IMG/VR virus record: IMGVR_UViG_3300021478_000084
Span: 1-34,203 of that record
Length of the DNA stretch: 34,203 nt
Origin: a virus
Direction: 5' to 3' (one strand)
The notes beneath the pieces were generated by a model that worked only from the letters and a program-made list of their open reading frames with translations, made no database searches and was not told where the DNA came from. The position numbers and the translations under genes were made by a program. Positions 23,648-32,191 of this stretch are shown piece by piece (position 1 is the first letter of the stretch; each line of letters begins with the position of its first letter).

Positions 23648-25161
23648 CCCCAACGCCTCGCAAAGTGCGCTCCGGGCGCAGGCAGTTCGGCCCGAGCCCC
23701 GGCACCGACCAGGAATGGGCGAAGGTGATGGCGAGCCCGCACGTGCAGCGCGCCTTCAGCGATCCAGCGATCCAGCAGGCCCTCATGCAGCACATGCAGC
23801 AGCAGGCCGCCGCCGCGCCTCCAGCCGCGCCAGCGCCGGGCATGGCGCAAGGCGGCGCGCTCCACTTCGACACCGGCGGCGCGAACAACGCCACCGAGAT
23901 CCACGACCTCGAGCGGCAGATCGCCGATCTACCCGAGGGGGAGAAGAAGAACAGCCTGCGCATGCGCCTCGCCACGCTCCAGTCGCAGCAGTCGGCGAGC
24001 CCGTTCTCAATACCCGGCGGGGGCACCGTCTCCGGCAGCACCATGAGCGGCATCAACCAGATGGTCAAGCCGCCCACCATGGGGAATACCGCCCTCGCAG
24101 CGGGCATGGGCGCGCTGATGGGTGCGGGAACCACCAGCCACCAGGGCCTGAGTGCGCTCGTGGGCGCGGGCCTCTCGGGCGCGCTCAGCTACCTGATCCG
24201 CAAATACGGCAAGAACGCGCAGGCCCAGAAAGACCAGCAGCAGAGCGGCGGCGGTGGCGGCTACACTGGCGGCTACACCCCGATGCAAGCACCGCAGGGC
24301 GGCGCAACGGGCAGCAGCACACCGGCGCAGCCTTCGGTGACGCTCCCGACCTCCGGCCCCACCGGCGGGCCGCAGAGCGTGCCGGGCCTGGACAACGTCG
24401 GCGCGCTTCCCTCCGCGCCTCCCGGCGAGGGCCGCCTGATGATGGGCACGGCCAACTCGGATTCCGGCAACGTGATCTCCCGCGACGGCGGCAAGACCTG
24501 GGTGGACAGTCAAACCCAGAAGCCGTACCACGACGTGGTCGTCAACCAGACGCAGATCGATCCGGGGAGCAGCCTGACCAGCGCCGCCCCGGCCACCACG
24601 CCACCGGCGCAGACCGGCCTGGGCTCGGCGCTCGCAGGCAGCGCCGACACGAACACGACCACGCCGAATTTGATGGGGCCGACCTTCGCCGCAGGCCAGG
24701 AGAAGCGCCTCCAGCAGGGCCTGATCCCCCGGGGACCGGCGGGCGCGTTTGCGCCGGGCTGGGACGAGAAGCTCGGAAAGAACACCTTGCAGGGCACCAC
24801 ACCAACCGCCGCGCCAACCGACTCCTGGTTCGCGGGAGCCCCCGGCGACTTCGGCGGCGAGTTTGGTGAGGCCACCACGCCGTTTCAGAAGGGCGGCCCG
24901 GTCGCGAGCCCTGAGCCGCTGGCGCACAAGATGCCGATCCCGGTCCTGCACACCACCATCGTGATCGCGGGCAAGCCCAAGCAGGACGACAAGAAGCCCA
25001 CCAAGAAGGCGGGCGGCGGGGTCTATCCCAAGACGCAGCTGCTTCCGCCCAAACGCGGCCCCCAGGACCACGAGGACCGGCCTCGCGCCCATGGCCGAGT
25101 GCAGGTTCCGCGCGGCAGCGGAGTCGCAATTAAAGGCAAACGATTCGGCGGCATCTACTGA
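23644..25161 (+). CDS. Internal virion/ejection-type protein, Gly/Gln/Pro-rich (505 aa)
   Basis: The ATGA overlap sets the start; the frame itself runs back to 23344. The N-terminus is basic. A Gln/Ala-rich helix (about residues 45-65) and a Gly/Ala-rich hydrophobic stretch follow (ALAAGMGALMGAGTTSHQGLSALVGAGLSGALSYLI, about 150-185), which could insert into a membrane. A long Pro/Thr/Ser low-complexity region leads to a basic tail ending VPRGSGVAIKGKRFGGIY. An RGSGxAIxGxxFxGxx ending is typical of small podovirus virion proteins. Delivery into the cell with the genome is likely but inferred. Confidence 0.75.
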   Translation: MTPTPRKVRSGRRQFGPSPGTDQEWAKVMASPHVQRAFSDPAIQQALMQHMQQQAAAAPPAAPAPGMAQGGALHFDTGGANNATEIHDLERQIADLPEGEKKNSLRMRLATLQSQQSASPFSIPGGGTVSGSTMSGINQMVKPPTMGNTALAAGMGALMGAGTTSHQGLSALVGAGLSGALSYLIRKYGKNAQAQKDQQQSGGGGGYTGGYTPMQAPQGGATGSSTPAQPSVTLPTSGPTGGPQSVPGLDNVGALPSAPPGEGRLMMGTANSDSGNVISRDGGKTWVDSQTQKPYHDVVVNQTQIDPGSSLTSAAPATTPPAQTGLGSALAGSADTNTTTPNLMGPTFAAGQEKRLQQGLIPRGPAGAFAPGWDEKLGKNTLQGTTPTAAPTDSWFAGAPGDFGGEFGEATTPFQKGGPVASPEPLAHKMPIPVLHTTIVIAGKPKQDDKKPTKKAGGGVYPKTQLLPPKRGPQDHEDRPRAHGRVQVPRGSGVAIKGKRFGGIY

Positions 25162-25228
25162 TAAACTGTAGTGCGATGGATCGTTTCGTTTCCGTTGTCG
25201 TTGTCAGTAACCCGGTTTGATAGGGTGA

Positions 25229-25273
25229 GCGCCGGGCTCGTTCTCCCTTGCTCGGGTCCGGCGCGTTTTCTTT
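25229..25273 (+). terminator. Intrinsic terminator-like hairpin between internal virion genes
   Basis: GCGCCGGGC (25229-25237) pairs with GTCCGGCGC (25256-25264), nine bp with one G-U, and an 18-base loop. GTTTTCTTT follows. It lies in the 125-base gap between two co-directional genes, so it probably lowers rather than stops expression of the downstream 718-aa gene. Otherwise that gene needs its own promoter, which I cannot see clearly. Confidence 0.55.
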
Positions 25274-25286
25274 GAGGGCGCGTTAG

Positions 25287-27443
25287 ATGGGCTTCTTCTC
25301 TCCGTCTCCGGCGACCAGCACCAGCACCTCCAGCAGTACGACCAACTACACCCCTTCACCGGCGATCCAGGGCCAGTGGAACGATATCACCGGCACCGCC
25401 TCGGGCCTCGTCACCGGCCCCGGCGGCATCGTCAACAACTACCAATACCCGGGCCAGATGGTCGCCAACCCGAGCGACCTGATGAATCAGTACTGGAATC
25501 AGGCGGGCTCGATGGGAGCCAACGCTCCCAACATGCAGCCGTACCAGCAGCAGATGACCGGGTACGGCTCGCAGCTCGCGGGCACGCAGGTCGATCCCAA
25601 TTCGATCAACCTGCCCGGCTATAACCCGCAATCGTTCCAGCCCGGCCAGCTGAACCTGCCGCAGTTCGGCGCTACGCCCAACGTCACCGGCACCACCGGG
25701 CCGAGCGGCCTCGCCTCTTCCTATCTGGTCAACCCGGGGCAGGTGCAGGCACCGGCGGCCTATACGCCGCAACAGGTGCAGGCCATGAATGTCTCGGCAC
25801 CCGGCTCGGTCAATCCGATCACCGGCGTGCCCAATGTCAGTGCGCCCCAGCTCCAGCAGTATCAGATGAACCCGAACGCGTACCAGCCGGTGAGCGCGCA
25901 GGGCCTGCAGAACTTCACCATGCAGGCGGCGGGCAACGTGGCACCGACGGGCCTTGCGAGCACGCAGAGCTTTACCGACCCGGGCGTGGCGCAGCAGTAC
26001 ATGAGCCCGTACACGCAGCAGGTCGTCAACAGCCAGCTCGCCCAGGCTCAGGTGCAGGAGCAGCAGCAGCTCCAGCAGCAGGGCGCGCAGGCGGCGCAGG
26101 CCGGGGCCTTCGGCGGATCGCGCTCGGCGGTGGAAGCCGCCAACACGTCCATCGGGTATCAGCAGCTGGCCTCGCAGATCCAGGCGCAGGGTCTGCAGAG
26201 CGCGTATCAGCAGGCCCAGCAGCAGTTCAACACGCAACAGCAGGCGGGCCTGCAGGCGCAGCAGTTCAACATCGGCACCGGCCTCCAGGCGCAACTCGCG
26301 AACCAGCAGGCGCAGCAGCAGGCCAACGTGCAGAACCTGTCGGCCTATCTGCAAACGCAGGGCCTCGGCGCGCAGACCGGCCTCCAGGCCCAGCTCGCCA
26401 ATCAGCAAGCCGGTCTCTCGGTCGGACAGCAGAACCTGCAGGCCAACCTCGCCACGCAGCAGCTGGGCGCAACCACCGGCCTGCAGGCGGCGCTCGCCAA
26501 CCAGTCGATGTCGTACCAGCAGCAGCTGGCCAACCAGCAGGCGCAGGAGTTCGGCTACGGCCAGCAGCTGCAGGCGGGCCTCGCCAATCAGCAGGCGGGC
26601 CTGCAGGCGCAGGGCATGAATCAGTCGGCGGGCCTGCAGAGCGCGCTCGCCAGCATGGGCTATCAGTACGGCGCTTCGCAGGCCAACGCGGCCAACCAGC
26701 TGCAGGCCGGGCTTGCCGCGCAGCAGCTCGGCTACCAGGGCTCGCAGTTTAATGCCCAGCAGATGCAGCAGGCGGCGCTGGCCAATCAGGCCGCGCAGAT
26801 GCAGGCGCAGGGCATGACCTACCAGGGCGGCCTCTCGGGCGCATTGCAGACCCAGAACCTGGGCATGCAGGGCCAGATCCAGGGCGGCCAGATGGGCCTG
26901 CAGAGCGCGGCCCAGCAGAACCAGCTCCGGCAGTCGCAGCAAAACCTGAACATGGGCGCGATCCAGGGCGCGGCGGGCCTCCAGCAGCAGGCGGGAATGC
27001 TCGGCATGCAGGGCTACCAGACCGGCCTGCAGGGCCTCAATGCGCTGCAGCAGGGCGCGACCTCGAACCAGGGCTACAACCAGCAGGTGGCCGACGCGGG
27101 CTATCAGCAGTGGATGAATTCCCTGACACTGCCGCTGCAGGGCCTGGGCGCGCTCGCGCAGCTGACCGCCATGCAGCCGCTCCCCTACACCATGAACCAG
27201 AGCGGCACCTCGACCGGCACGCAGATGCCCGCCCAGGCCTCGCCCTTCAGTCAGATCCTGGGCGGCGCGTTCGGCGGCCTGGGCGCGGTGGGCAGCCTGT
27301 TCGGACGCGAGGGCGGCCTCGCCGAGAACCTGCCCGAGCTGAAGGCGAAGAAGCCCCGGAGCAAGCGCACCGGCCTCGCCGCCGTCGTCGCCATGCCCCA
27401 GGCTCCGGCCTTCCAGCGGCACGGCCTCGAGCGGGCGGCCTGA
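25287..27443 (+). CDS. Gln/Ala-rich internal virion (ejection) protein (718 aa)
   Basis: GAGGG lies eight bases before the ATG. The N-terminus is Ser/Thr-rich, followed by Pro/Asn/Gln-rich sequence. Near residues 228-290 is SFTDPGVAQQYMSPYTQQVVNSQLAQAQ then GAQAAQAGAFGGSRSAVEAAN, a motif set seen in internal or ejection proteins of environmental podoviruses. Residues about 290-600 are irregular repeats of LQAQLANQQA-type units predicted to form one long helical rod. The C-terminus has a hydrophobic Gly-rich patch (ILGGAFGGLGAVGSLFG) and a basic tail. Such proteins line the portal or form an ejection channel. A 2.1-kb antisense open frame over it is a CAG-codon shadow. Confidence 0.8.
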   Translation: MGFFSPSPATSTSTSSSTTNYTPSPAIQGQWNDITGTASGLVTGPGGIVNNYQYPGQMVANPSDLMNQYWNQAGSMGANAPNMQPYQQQMTGYGSQLAGTQVDPNSINLPGYNPQSFQPGQLNLPQFGATPNVTGTTGPSGLASSYLVNPGQVQAPAAYTPQQVQAMNVSAPGSVNPITGVPNVSAPQLQQYQMNPNAYQPVSAQGLQNFTMQAAGNVAPTGLASTQSFTDPGVAQQYMSPYTQQVVNSQLAQAQVQEQQQLQQQGAQAAQAGAFGGSRSAVEAANTSIGYQQLASQIQAQGLQSAYQQAQQQFNTQQQAGLQAQQFNIGTGLQAQLANQQAQQQANVQNLSAYLQTQGLGAQTGLQAQLANQQAGLSVGQQNLQANLATQQLGATTGLQAALANQSMSYQQQLANQQAQEFGYGQQLQAGLANQQAGLQAQGMNQSAGLQSALASMGYQYGASQANAANQLQAGLAAQQLGYQGSQFNAQQMQQAALANQAAQMQAQGMTYQGGLSGALQTQNLGMQGQIQGGQMGLQSAAQQNQLRQSQQNLNMGAIQGAAGLQQQAGMLGMQGYQTGLQGLNALQQGATSNQGYNQQVADAGYQQWMNSLTLPLQGLGALAQLTAMQPLPYTMNQSGTSTGTQMPAQASPFSQILGGAFGGLGAVGSLFGREGGLAENLPELKAKKPRSKRTGLAAVVAMPQAPAFQRHGLERAA

Positions 27444-27444
27444 T

Positions 27445-29976
27445 ATGCCGGACATCAGCCAGATGACGAGCGACCTGCGCGGTCTGCCCGATCAGGTCCT
27501 GCAGCACGAGCTGATGCAGCCGAGCGGCGTCGTGCCCAGCTACCTCGTGCTCGCCGAGGCGCAGCGCCGCCAGCTCATGCGGCAGGCCGCGCAGAAGCAG
27601 CAGAGCCAGGGCCAGAGCGGCACGGTGATGGACGACGTGGTGCGCAACATGATGGCGGGCCAGCCGTCGCAGGACGGGCCGCCGCCACCGGCGGGCATGA
27701 CGCCGCCCAAAGCAGGGCAAGGTCCTCCGCAGCAAGGTCCTCCCGGCATGCCGGGCGCGGCACCGCCGCAGCAGATGGGCTTCGCGCGCGGCGGCGTGAT
27801 CCAGATGGCGGATGGCGACCTCTACGAGGATGACGGTGAGGGTGAGGATCAACCTGATCAGCCGCAGGTGCAGGCGCAGGGCTCCGCCGACCGCGCCATG
27901 CAGCCGGTGAACGTCGACGATCTGGCCGAGGCCATGATCCAGTTCGAAGGCTCGCGCAAGCCCGACTCTCCCGGCTACCACGCCAATAACCCGGGCCACC
28001 TGAAGTACGTCGGGCAGAAGGGTTCCATCGGCAAGGACGCGCTCGGCTTTGCGCGCTTCAACGACTGGAACACCGGCCTCACGGCGATGAAGGATCAGAT
28101 CCGCACCAACCTCAAACGCGGCCTGACCTTGAGCGAAATGATCGGCGGCAAAGAAGGCGTGTATCCGGGCTGGGCTCCGGCGAGCGACAACAACAACCCG
28201 GCGAACTACATCAACTACCTCAAAAAGCAGACCGGCTACGATCCCGACGCGCTCATGCAAGAGGGCGGCGCGCAGGCCGCGCCGAAGCCGCCGGTGCTCG
28301 CGGCCTCGCAGGCAGACCAGGGACCGGCCACCGGGCCGGTGCAGGGCTCCGCCGACACGCCGACCGAGAAGCCGGTGCCTAAGCTGCCGCCTGCGGTGGA
28401 AGAAGAAACCGACGGAGAAGACGGAGATGGAGAGGCAGCGGCTCCGCCCGCGCCGCCCGCCAAGCCAGCGGCCCCGTCCTATGTCATGCCGTCGGCCCGG
28501 GAATTCGATCCCTACAATCCCGCCAACATCGACAAGCAGCGCCAGCTGTACTACACCATCTTCGGCGGCTCGCCCGAGCGCCAGCAGCAGCTCGAGGCGC
28601 AGCGCGCGGCCACCGTCGCGCAGCTCCAGGGCCTGCAGCAGGACACCATCAACCGCTACCGCAACCCGAGCCCTTGGGAGTTCCTGGCCAACATCGGCGC
28701 AGGCATGGGAGCCTCGCATCAACTGTCCCTGCCGCTCATGTTCGCGCAAGGCGTCGGGCAGGCGTGGCAGGCGCGCGATCAGCAGCAGGACCGGGCGCTG
28801 ACGCAGGCAGAGGCGCTGCAGCAGCACATCGATGCGATCCAGAACATCGGCGGGACGGAGCGCGAGCGCATGGGCCGCGATCTGGTTACGCTGCTCGGGC
28901 AGCAGAGCAAGACTCCTGGTGGCGCGGCCAAGTTCGAAGACTTCGTGAAGATGCCCGGTGCCACCTACGGATCAATCGACCCGAGTCAGGCTCCGGGGCC
29001 GGGCATGATCGGCGTGCCCGATCCGGGCCACCCCGGCTTCGGCGTATGGATCAGCCAGAATCAGGCTACCCAGGCCCCCAAGGGGCAGCAGCTGACCGGG
29101 ATGTTCGAGAAAGACTTCCTGCCCGGCTGGGCGGAGGAGAACGGCACCTCCGTCGATAAAATGACCGGCACGCAGCGTCAGCAGGCCTTCAAGGATTACC
29201 GCGCCTCGCTGGTCGATCCCAGCATCAAGGAGGCCGCGCAGGAAATCGCCAAGGGCATCATGGAGGGCACCTCGCCGCCCGACATGAAGGGCCTGTACCG
29301 CTACGGCGGTCAGGTGCGCGCCATCCTGAACAAGAACGGCTACGACCTCACGACTGCGATGCGCGACTGGCAGAACCTGCAGAAGTATTACACCACGCTC
29401 AACGGTGCAAAACAGATCCAGATGCGTCAGTCCACTCAGTTTGTCGCCGAGAGCATCCCTTACATGCGCCAGCTGTACAAGGACTGGCAGGCCACCGGAC
29501 TGCCGACGGGATTCAAAGAGTACAACAAAGCGGCTCTGGTGGCTGCTACCAACCTGCCCGGCGAACAAGGGGTCAAGGCGCGGCTGTTGCTCTCGCAGCT
29601 TTCCCACATGACTTCCGAGGTTGGCACGATGTACAAGGGCGGCAACAACTCCACCGACGATAGCCTGCGGCTGGCGGGAGAGAGCCTGCAGGCCGACTGG
29701 AACCCGGAGCAGTTCATGGGTGCCCTCGGCCAGCTTGAAAAAAACGTCCAGCTCCGCAGAAACTCGTGGAACTCCATCGCGCCTGCGGGCGTCAGCCCCG
29801 ACTCGCAGTATCTGGTGAAGCCGGGCGGAGGAGCAGGGGGCGCGGGACCAACCGCCGGTAATGCGCCGCCGCGACCTGCCGGGATTCCGGCGGGTGCCGC
29901 CGCGCAGTGGAACCCAACGCGGCAGCAATGGCGCTATAAGAAGCCGGGAAGCGACACATGGCAGATCCTGCAGTAA
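27445..29976 (+). CDS. Large internal virion protein with lysozyme/transglycosylase-like domain (843 aa)
   Basis: The gene starts one base after the upstream stop. Residues 1-150 are Pro/Gln-rich with an RGGVIQMADGD stretch. Residues about 155-271 form a compact domain: LAEAMIQFEGS (candidate catalytic Glu168), YHANNPGHLKYVGQKGSIGKDALGFARFNDWNTGLTAMKDQI, then NPANYINYLKKQTGY. This pattern is found in phage virion muralytic domains that open peptidoglycan during entry, comparable in role to T7 gp16. Pro/Ala-rich linker and long helical regions follow, to a basic C-terminus. It overlaps the next gene by 19 bases. The muralytic activity is inferred from the pattern. Confidence 0.78.
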   Translation: MPDISQMTSDLRGLPDQVLQHELMQPSGVVPSYLVLAEAQRRQLMRQAAQKQQSQGQSGTVMDDVVRNMMAGQPSQDGPPPPAGMTPPKAGQGPPQQGPPGMPGAAPPQQMGFARGGVIQMADGDLYEDDGEGEDQPDQPQVQAQGSADRAMQPVNVDDLAEAMIQFEGSRKPDSPGYHANNPGHLKYVGQKGSIGKDALGFARFNDWNTGLTAMKDQIRTNLKRGLTLSEMIGGKEGVYPGWAPASDNNNPANYINYLKKQTGYDPDALMQEGGAQAAPKPPVLAASQADQGPATGPVQGSADTPTEKPVPKLPPAVEEETDGEDGDGEAAAPPAPPAKPAAPSYVMPSAREFDPYNPANIDKQRQLYYTIFGGSPERQQQLEAQRAATVAQLQGLQQDTINRYRNPSPWEFLANIGAGMGASHQLSLPLMFAQGVGQAWQARDQQQDRALTQAEALQQHIDAIQNIGGTERERMGRDLVTLLGQQSKTPGGAAKFEDFVKMPGATYGSIDPSQAPGPGMIGVPDPGHPGFGVWISQNQATQAPKGQQLTGMFEKDFLPGWAEENGTSVDKMTGTQRQQAFKDYRASLVDPSIKEAAQEIAKGIMEGTSPPDMKGLYRYGGQVRAILNKNGYDLTTAMRDWQNLQKYYTTLNGAKQIQMRQSTQFVAESIPYMRQLYKDWQATGLPTGFKEYNKAALVAATNLPGEQGVKARLLLSQLSHMTSEVGTMYKGGNNSTDDSLRLAGESLQADWNPEQFMGALGQLEKNVQLRRNSWNSIAPAGVSPDSQYLVKPGGGAGGAGPTAGNAPPRPAGIPAGAAAQWNPTRQQWRYKKPGSDTWQILQ

Positions 29977-31280
29977 CCGATCCGAACGAGGGCTGGATCG
30001 ACGTCCCTGCGACCGCGCCAGCGGCGGCAGCTCCGGCGGCAGCTCCAGCGAGTGCGGACACCGGCTGGGTCGATGTGCCGGAGGACAAACCCCAGGGACC
30101 TCCGCCGCCATCGGCCACCGACTTCCTGCTCAATCAGGCACCGCACTCGATCTACCGCGCGGCTTCGAGTCTCACGCACGCGGTGATCCATCCCATCGAC
30201 ACCGCCTGGAACGCGGGCAAGCTGGTCGCGGGCACGCTCCGGGCGGCGGCGCGCGGCGCAGGCATGGACATGCCGGACAACGAGGCGGATCAGGTTGCGC
30301 GCCACTTCGTGGACTACGCGAAGAACCGCTGGGGCGGCGTGGATGAAATCAAGAACGCGCTGTATCACGATCCGGCGGGGATGCTGATGGACTTCTCGGC
30401 GGCCTTGAGCGGCGCGGGCGGCGTACTGCGCGGCGCGGGCGCGCTCTCCGGTGTCGAAGCAGCCAGCACGCTGGGCCGGGAACTGACTACGGCAGGCGAG
30501 GTAACCAACCCGCTGTACGTTCCGAGCAGGATCGCCTCGGGTACGATCAACCGCCTGATCACCAAACCCCCTCCGGCTCCGCCTGAGCCGCCAGCTTTCG
30601 ATCCCAAGACGGTCACCTTCGCGAATGAGGAGGTCCCCTTCGATCCATCGACGGGGACGTTCCACGAGCAGCCGGGCGGCTACAAGTCGCCGCAGCCGCC
30701 GCAGGCCAAAACGGCGGCGCAGCAGCTGCGGGAGGAGTGGGGGGTCAAGGAGCCAGGGGTTGAGGCGTCTACCCCACCGCCGCCGCCCAAGCCCAAGCCG
30801 CAGCCCAAGCCCGCAGCAGCGCCACCGCCGCCACCCGCACCGCCTGCTGCAGCACCGCCGCCAGCTGGCAGCAAGCTCGCGCAGAACATTCGCACGGTCC
30901 TACAGAACCCGCTTAGCGGTGGTGCACTCACTTATGAAGCGATCAATCTGTTGACTCACCACCTTGCGGGAAGCATAGGCGGGGGACTGGTGGCTACTGC
31001 CGCCATCAAATATCTCCCACAGCTCTTGAAAAGCGAGGCGGGTCAGCAGATGCTCGCCAGGATCGGCCCGGAGAGTAACGCGGCTGCGGTGGCTGGTGTC
31101 GCCAGGGACCTCGTACCCGCGCTGAACACGCTGTATCAGTCGCAGCTCAAGCAGCAGTCGATGGGGGAGCGCTCGGCTTTCGACCGGGCCAAGGGCGGCA
31201 TGGTGAATCCCGAGCTGGCGCGCATCCAGCGCGAGCGCCTACACCTGCCCGGCATCCTTGGAATGCTTGAGCACAAATAG
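29958..31280 (+). CDS. Internal virion protein, Pro/Ala-rich with hydrophobic segments (440 aa)
   Basis: The N-terminus has two short repeats, EGWIDVPATA and TGWVDVPEDK, separated by an Ala-rich stretch. The middle has amphipathic/hydrophobic helices (LVAGTLRAAARGAGM, SAALSGAGGVLRGAGALSG) and a very Pro-rich segment (about residues 275-305). The C-terminus contains LAGSIGGGLVATAAIKYLPQLL, a likely membrane-active helix, then AFDRAKGGMVNPELARIQRERLHLPGI. This fits a genome-ejection protein acting with the three preceding gene products. The last 42 bases overlap a minus-strand membrane-protein gene. Confidence 0.75.
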   Translation: MADPAVTDPNEGWIDVPATAPAAAAPAAAPASADTGWVDVPEDKPQGPPPPSATDFLLNQAPHSIYRAASSLTHAVIHPIDTAWNAGKLVAGTLRAAARGAGMDMPDNEADQVARHFVDYAKNRWGGVDEIKNALYHDPAGMLMDFSAALSGAGGVLRGAGALSGVEAASTLGRELTTAGEVTNPLYVPSRIASGTINRLITKPPPAPPEPPAFDPKTVTFANEEVPFDPSTGTFHEQPGGYKSPQPPQAKTAAQQLREEWGVKEPGVEASTPPPPPKPKPQPKPAAAPPPPPAPPAAAPPPAGSKLAQNIRTVLQNPLSGGALTYEAINLLTHHLAGSIGGGLVATAAIKYLPQLLKSEAGQQMLARIGPESNAAAVAGVARDLVPALNTLYQSQLKQQSMGERSAFDRAKGGMVNPELARIQRERLHLPGILGMLEHK

Positions 31281-31394
31281 CACGATGGCCACAAAGAAGA
31301 GCAGCCAGCCCAGGAAGCCGAAATAATGCCCGACAATCGCCGAGCCCACCACCCCGACGATGATGCCCAGCCAGCTGTTACTGAAATCCTTCAT
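31239..31394 (-). CDS. Small two-helix membrane protein (51 aa)
   Basis: The frame opens at 31460, but ATG 31394 (MKDFSNSWLGIIVGVVGSAI) gives a normal small membrane protein. There are two spans, about residues 8-22 and 26-43 (FGFLGWLLFFVAIVLFVL), and a charged KHSKDAGQV tail. A perfect ACCGTC-N4-GACGGT hairpin directly precedes the start codon and no Shine-Dalgarno is evident, so expression may be controlled or low. It overlaps the 3' end of the plus-strand ejection-protein gene by 42 bases. It could be a holin or a membrane-modifying protein. Hydrophobic pattern and the adjacent divergent control region are the support. Confidence 0.5.
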   Translation of the reverse strand: MKDFSNSWLGIIVGVVGSAIVGHYFGFLGWLLFFVAIVLFVLKHSKDAGQV

Positions 31395-31452
31395 ACCGTC
31401 AACAGACGGTCTTACCCTGGCCCCGGATGCCCGCCTGGGGTGAAACCGGAAG

Positions 31453-31468
31453 TGTTTCACGTGAAACA
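31453..31468. other. parS: Perfect parS (chromosomal ParB/Spo0J) site
   Basis: TGTTTCACGTGAAACA is a perfect 16-bp palindrome and agrees at every position with the chromosomal parS consensus TGTTNCACGTGAAACA bound by ParB/Spo0J. It lies in a non-coding divergent region. A degenerate copy (13 of 16 matches) follows at 31472-31487. No parA or parB is encoded in the window, so the likely ligand is the host ParB. Confidence 0.85.
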
Positions 31469-31469
31469 G

Positions 31470-31499
31470 CAGGTTTCACGAAAAACACAAACCTGCAAT
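31470..31499. promoter_or_regulatory. Dyad CAGGTT-N14-AACCTG with AACCTGCAAT box, abutting parS
   Basis: CAGGTT (31470-31475) and AACCTG (31490-31495) have centres 20 bp apart, extended to GCAGGTTT/AAACCTGC by flanking bases. The spacer contains the degenerate second parS. The site starts two bases after the perfect parS, and lies between the minus-strand membrane gene and the plus-strand Pro-rich gene. The binding protein is unknown. Confidence 0.6.
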
Positions 31500-31585
31500 G
31501 GAAATGCGCTACCATGAACCGCGAAAGGCCGTGCACCCCTGATGGGATACGCGCAACCTGAAACATTAGAAAGGATTTACGTAAA

Positions 31586-32191
31586 ATGAACGGACAACTT
31601 TGCTACATCACGCCGGTTGGTTCCGGCCACCCGGATCAGGGTCTGCCGCCGGGTGTCCCCGGTGCGCCCGACCAGGGCTTGCCCACGCCCCCTGGCATCT
31701 GGCCGCCAGACTCGCTGCCGCCGCTGCCGCCTGGATTTGAGCCCCCGGTAGGCACTTGGCCACCGCAACGGCCCACCGTCCCCTCACATCCCATCGTGAT
31801 TCATCCGCCGCATCCCGGCCATCGCCCGCCCCTGTCGCCGGGCGGAGGACATCCCAGCCAGGGGCTTCCGGGTGCGCCTGGACACCCCAGCCAGGGCCTG
31901 CCGGTAGCGCCTGGGCTGCCCAGCCAGGGCCTGCCTGGGACGCCGCCTGCGCCCGATCAGGGGCTGCCGGGTGCGCCGCCGGAAGTGGACAACACATTGC
32001 CCATGCCGCCAGCCACCGTCTGGCCGCCCTTGCCCCCGGGCACCGGAATCGCGGGCAAGTGCCTCATCCTGGTTTGGATCGTGGGCGTGGGCTATCGCTG
32101 GCTGGTGGTTCAGGGCACGGATACGTGGCCTCCGCAGCTTCCGCCGGGACGCCCCGACCAGGGCCTGCCGCCGGTCCCTCAACCCAAGTAA
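31586..32191 (+). CDS. Pro-rich virion-type protein with P(D/S)QGLP repeats (201 aa)
   Basis: Seven copies of a P-(D/S)-Q-G-L-P unit are spread along the protein (for example GHPDQGLPPG, HPSQGLPGAPG and RPDQGLPPVP), separated by Pro/Trp-rich linkers (GIWPPDSLPPLPPG). Near the C-terminus GKCLILVWIVGVGYRWLVVQ forms the only folded-looking segment. Proteins with Pro-rich linkers and a conserved GVGYRW strand pair are common beside podovirus structural genes. AAAGGA lies 11 bases before ATG. A virion-surface or decoration role is possible; the family function is unknown. Confidence 0.75.
   Translation: MNGQLCYITPVGSGHPDQGLPPGVPGAPDQGLPTPPGIWPPDSLPPLPPGFEPPVGTWPPQRPTVPSHPIVIHPPHPGHRPPLSPGGGHPSQGLPGAPGHPSQGLPVAPGLPSQGLPGTPPAPDQGLPGAPPEVDNTLPMPPATVWPPLPPGTGIAGKCLILVWIVGVGYRWLVVQGTDTWPPQLPPGRPDQGLPPVPQPK

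Noticed and set aside
25356-27455. 699-aa minus-strand open frame over the Gln/Ala-rich gene
   Set aside because: CAG and GCC codons read in reverse give Leu/Arg/Gly codons without stops. The Leu/Arg-rich product has no independent support.
31514-31561. 15-codon leader peptide upstream of the Pro-rich gene
   Set aside because: It has no ribosome-binding site and no attenuator structure.
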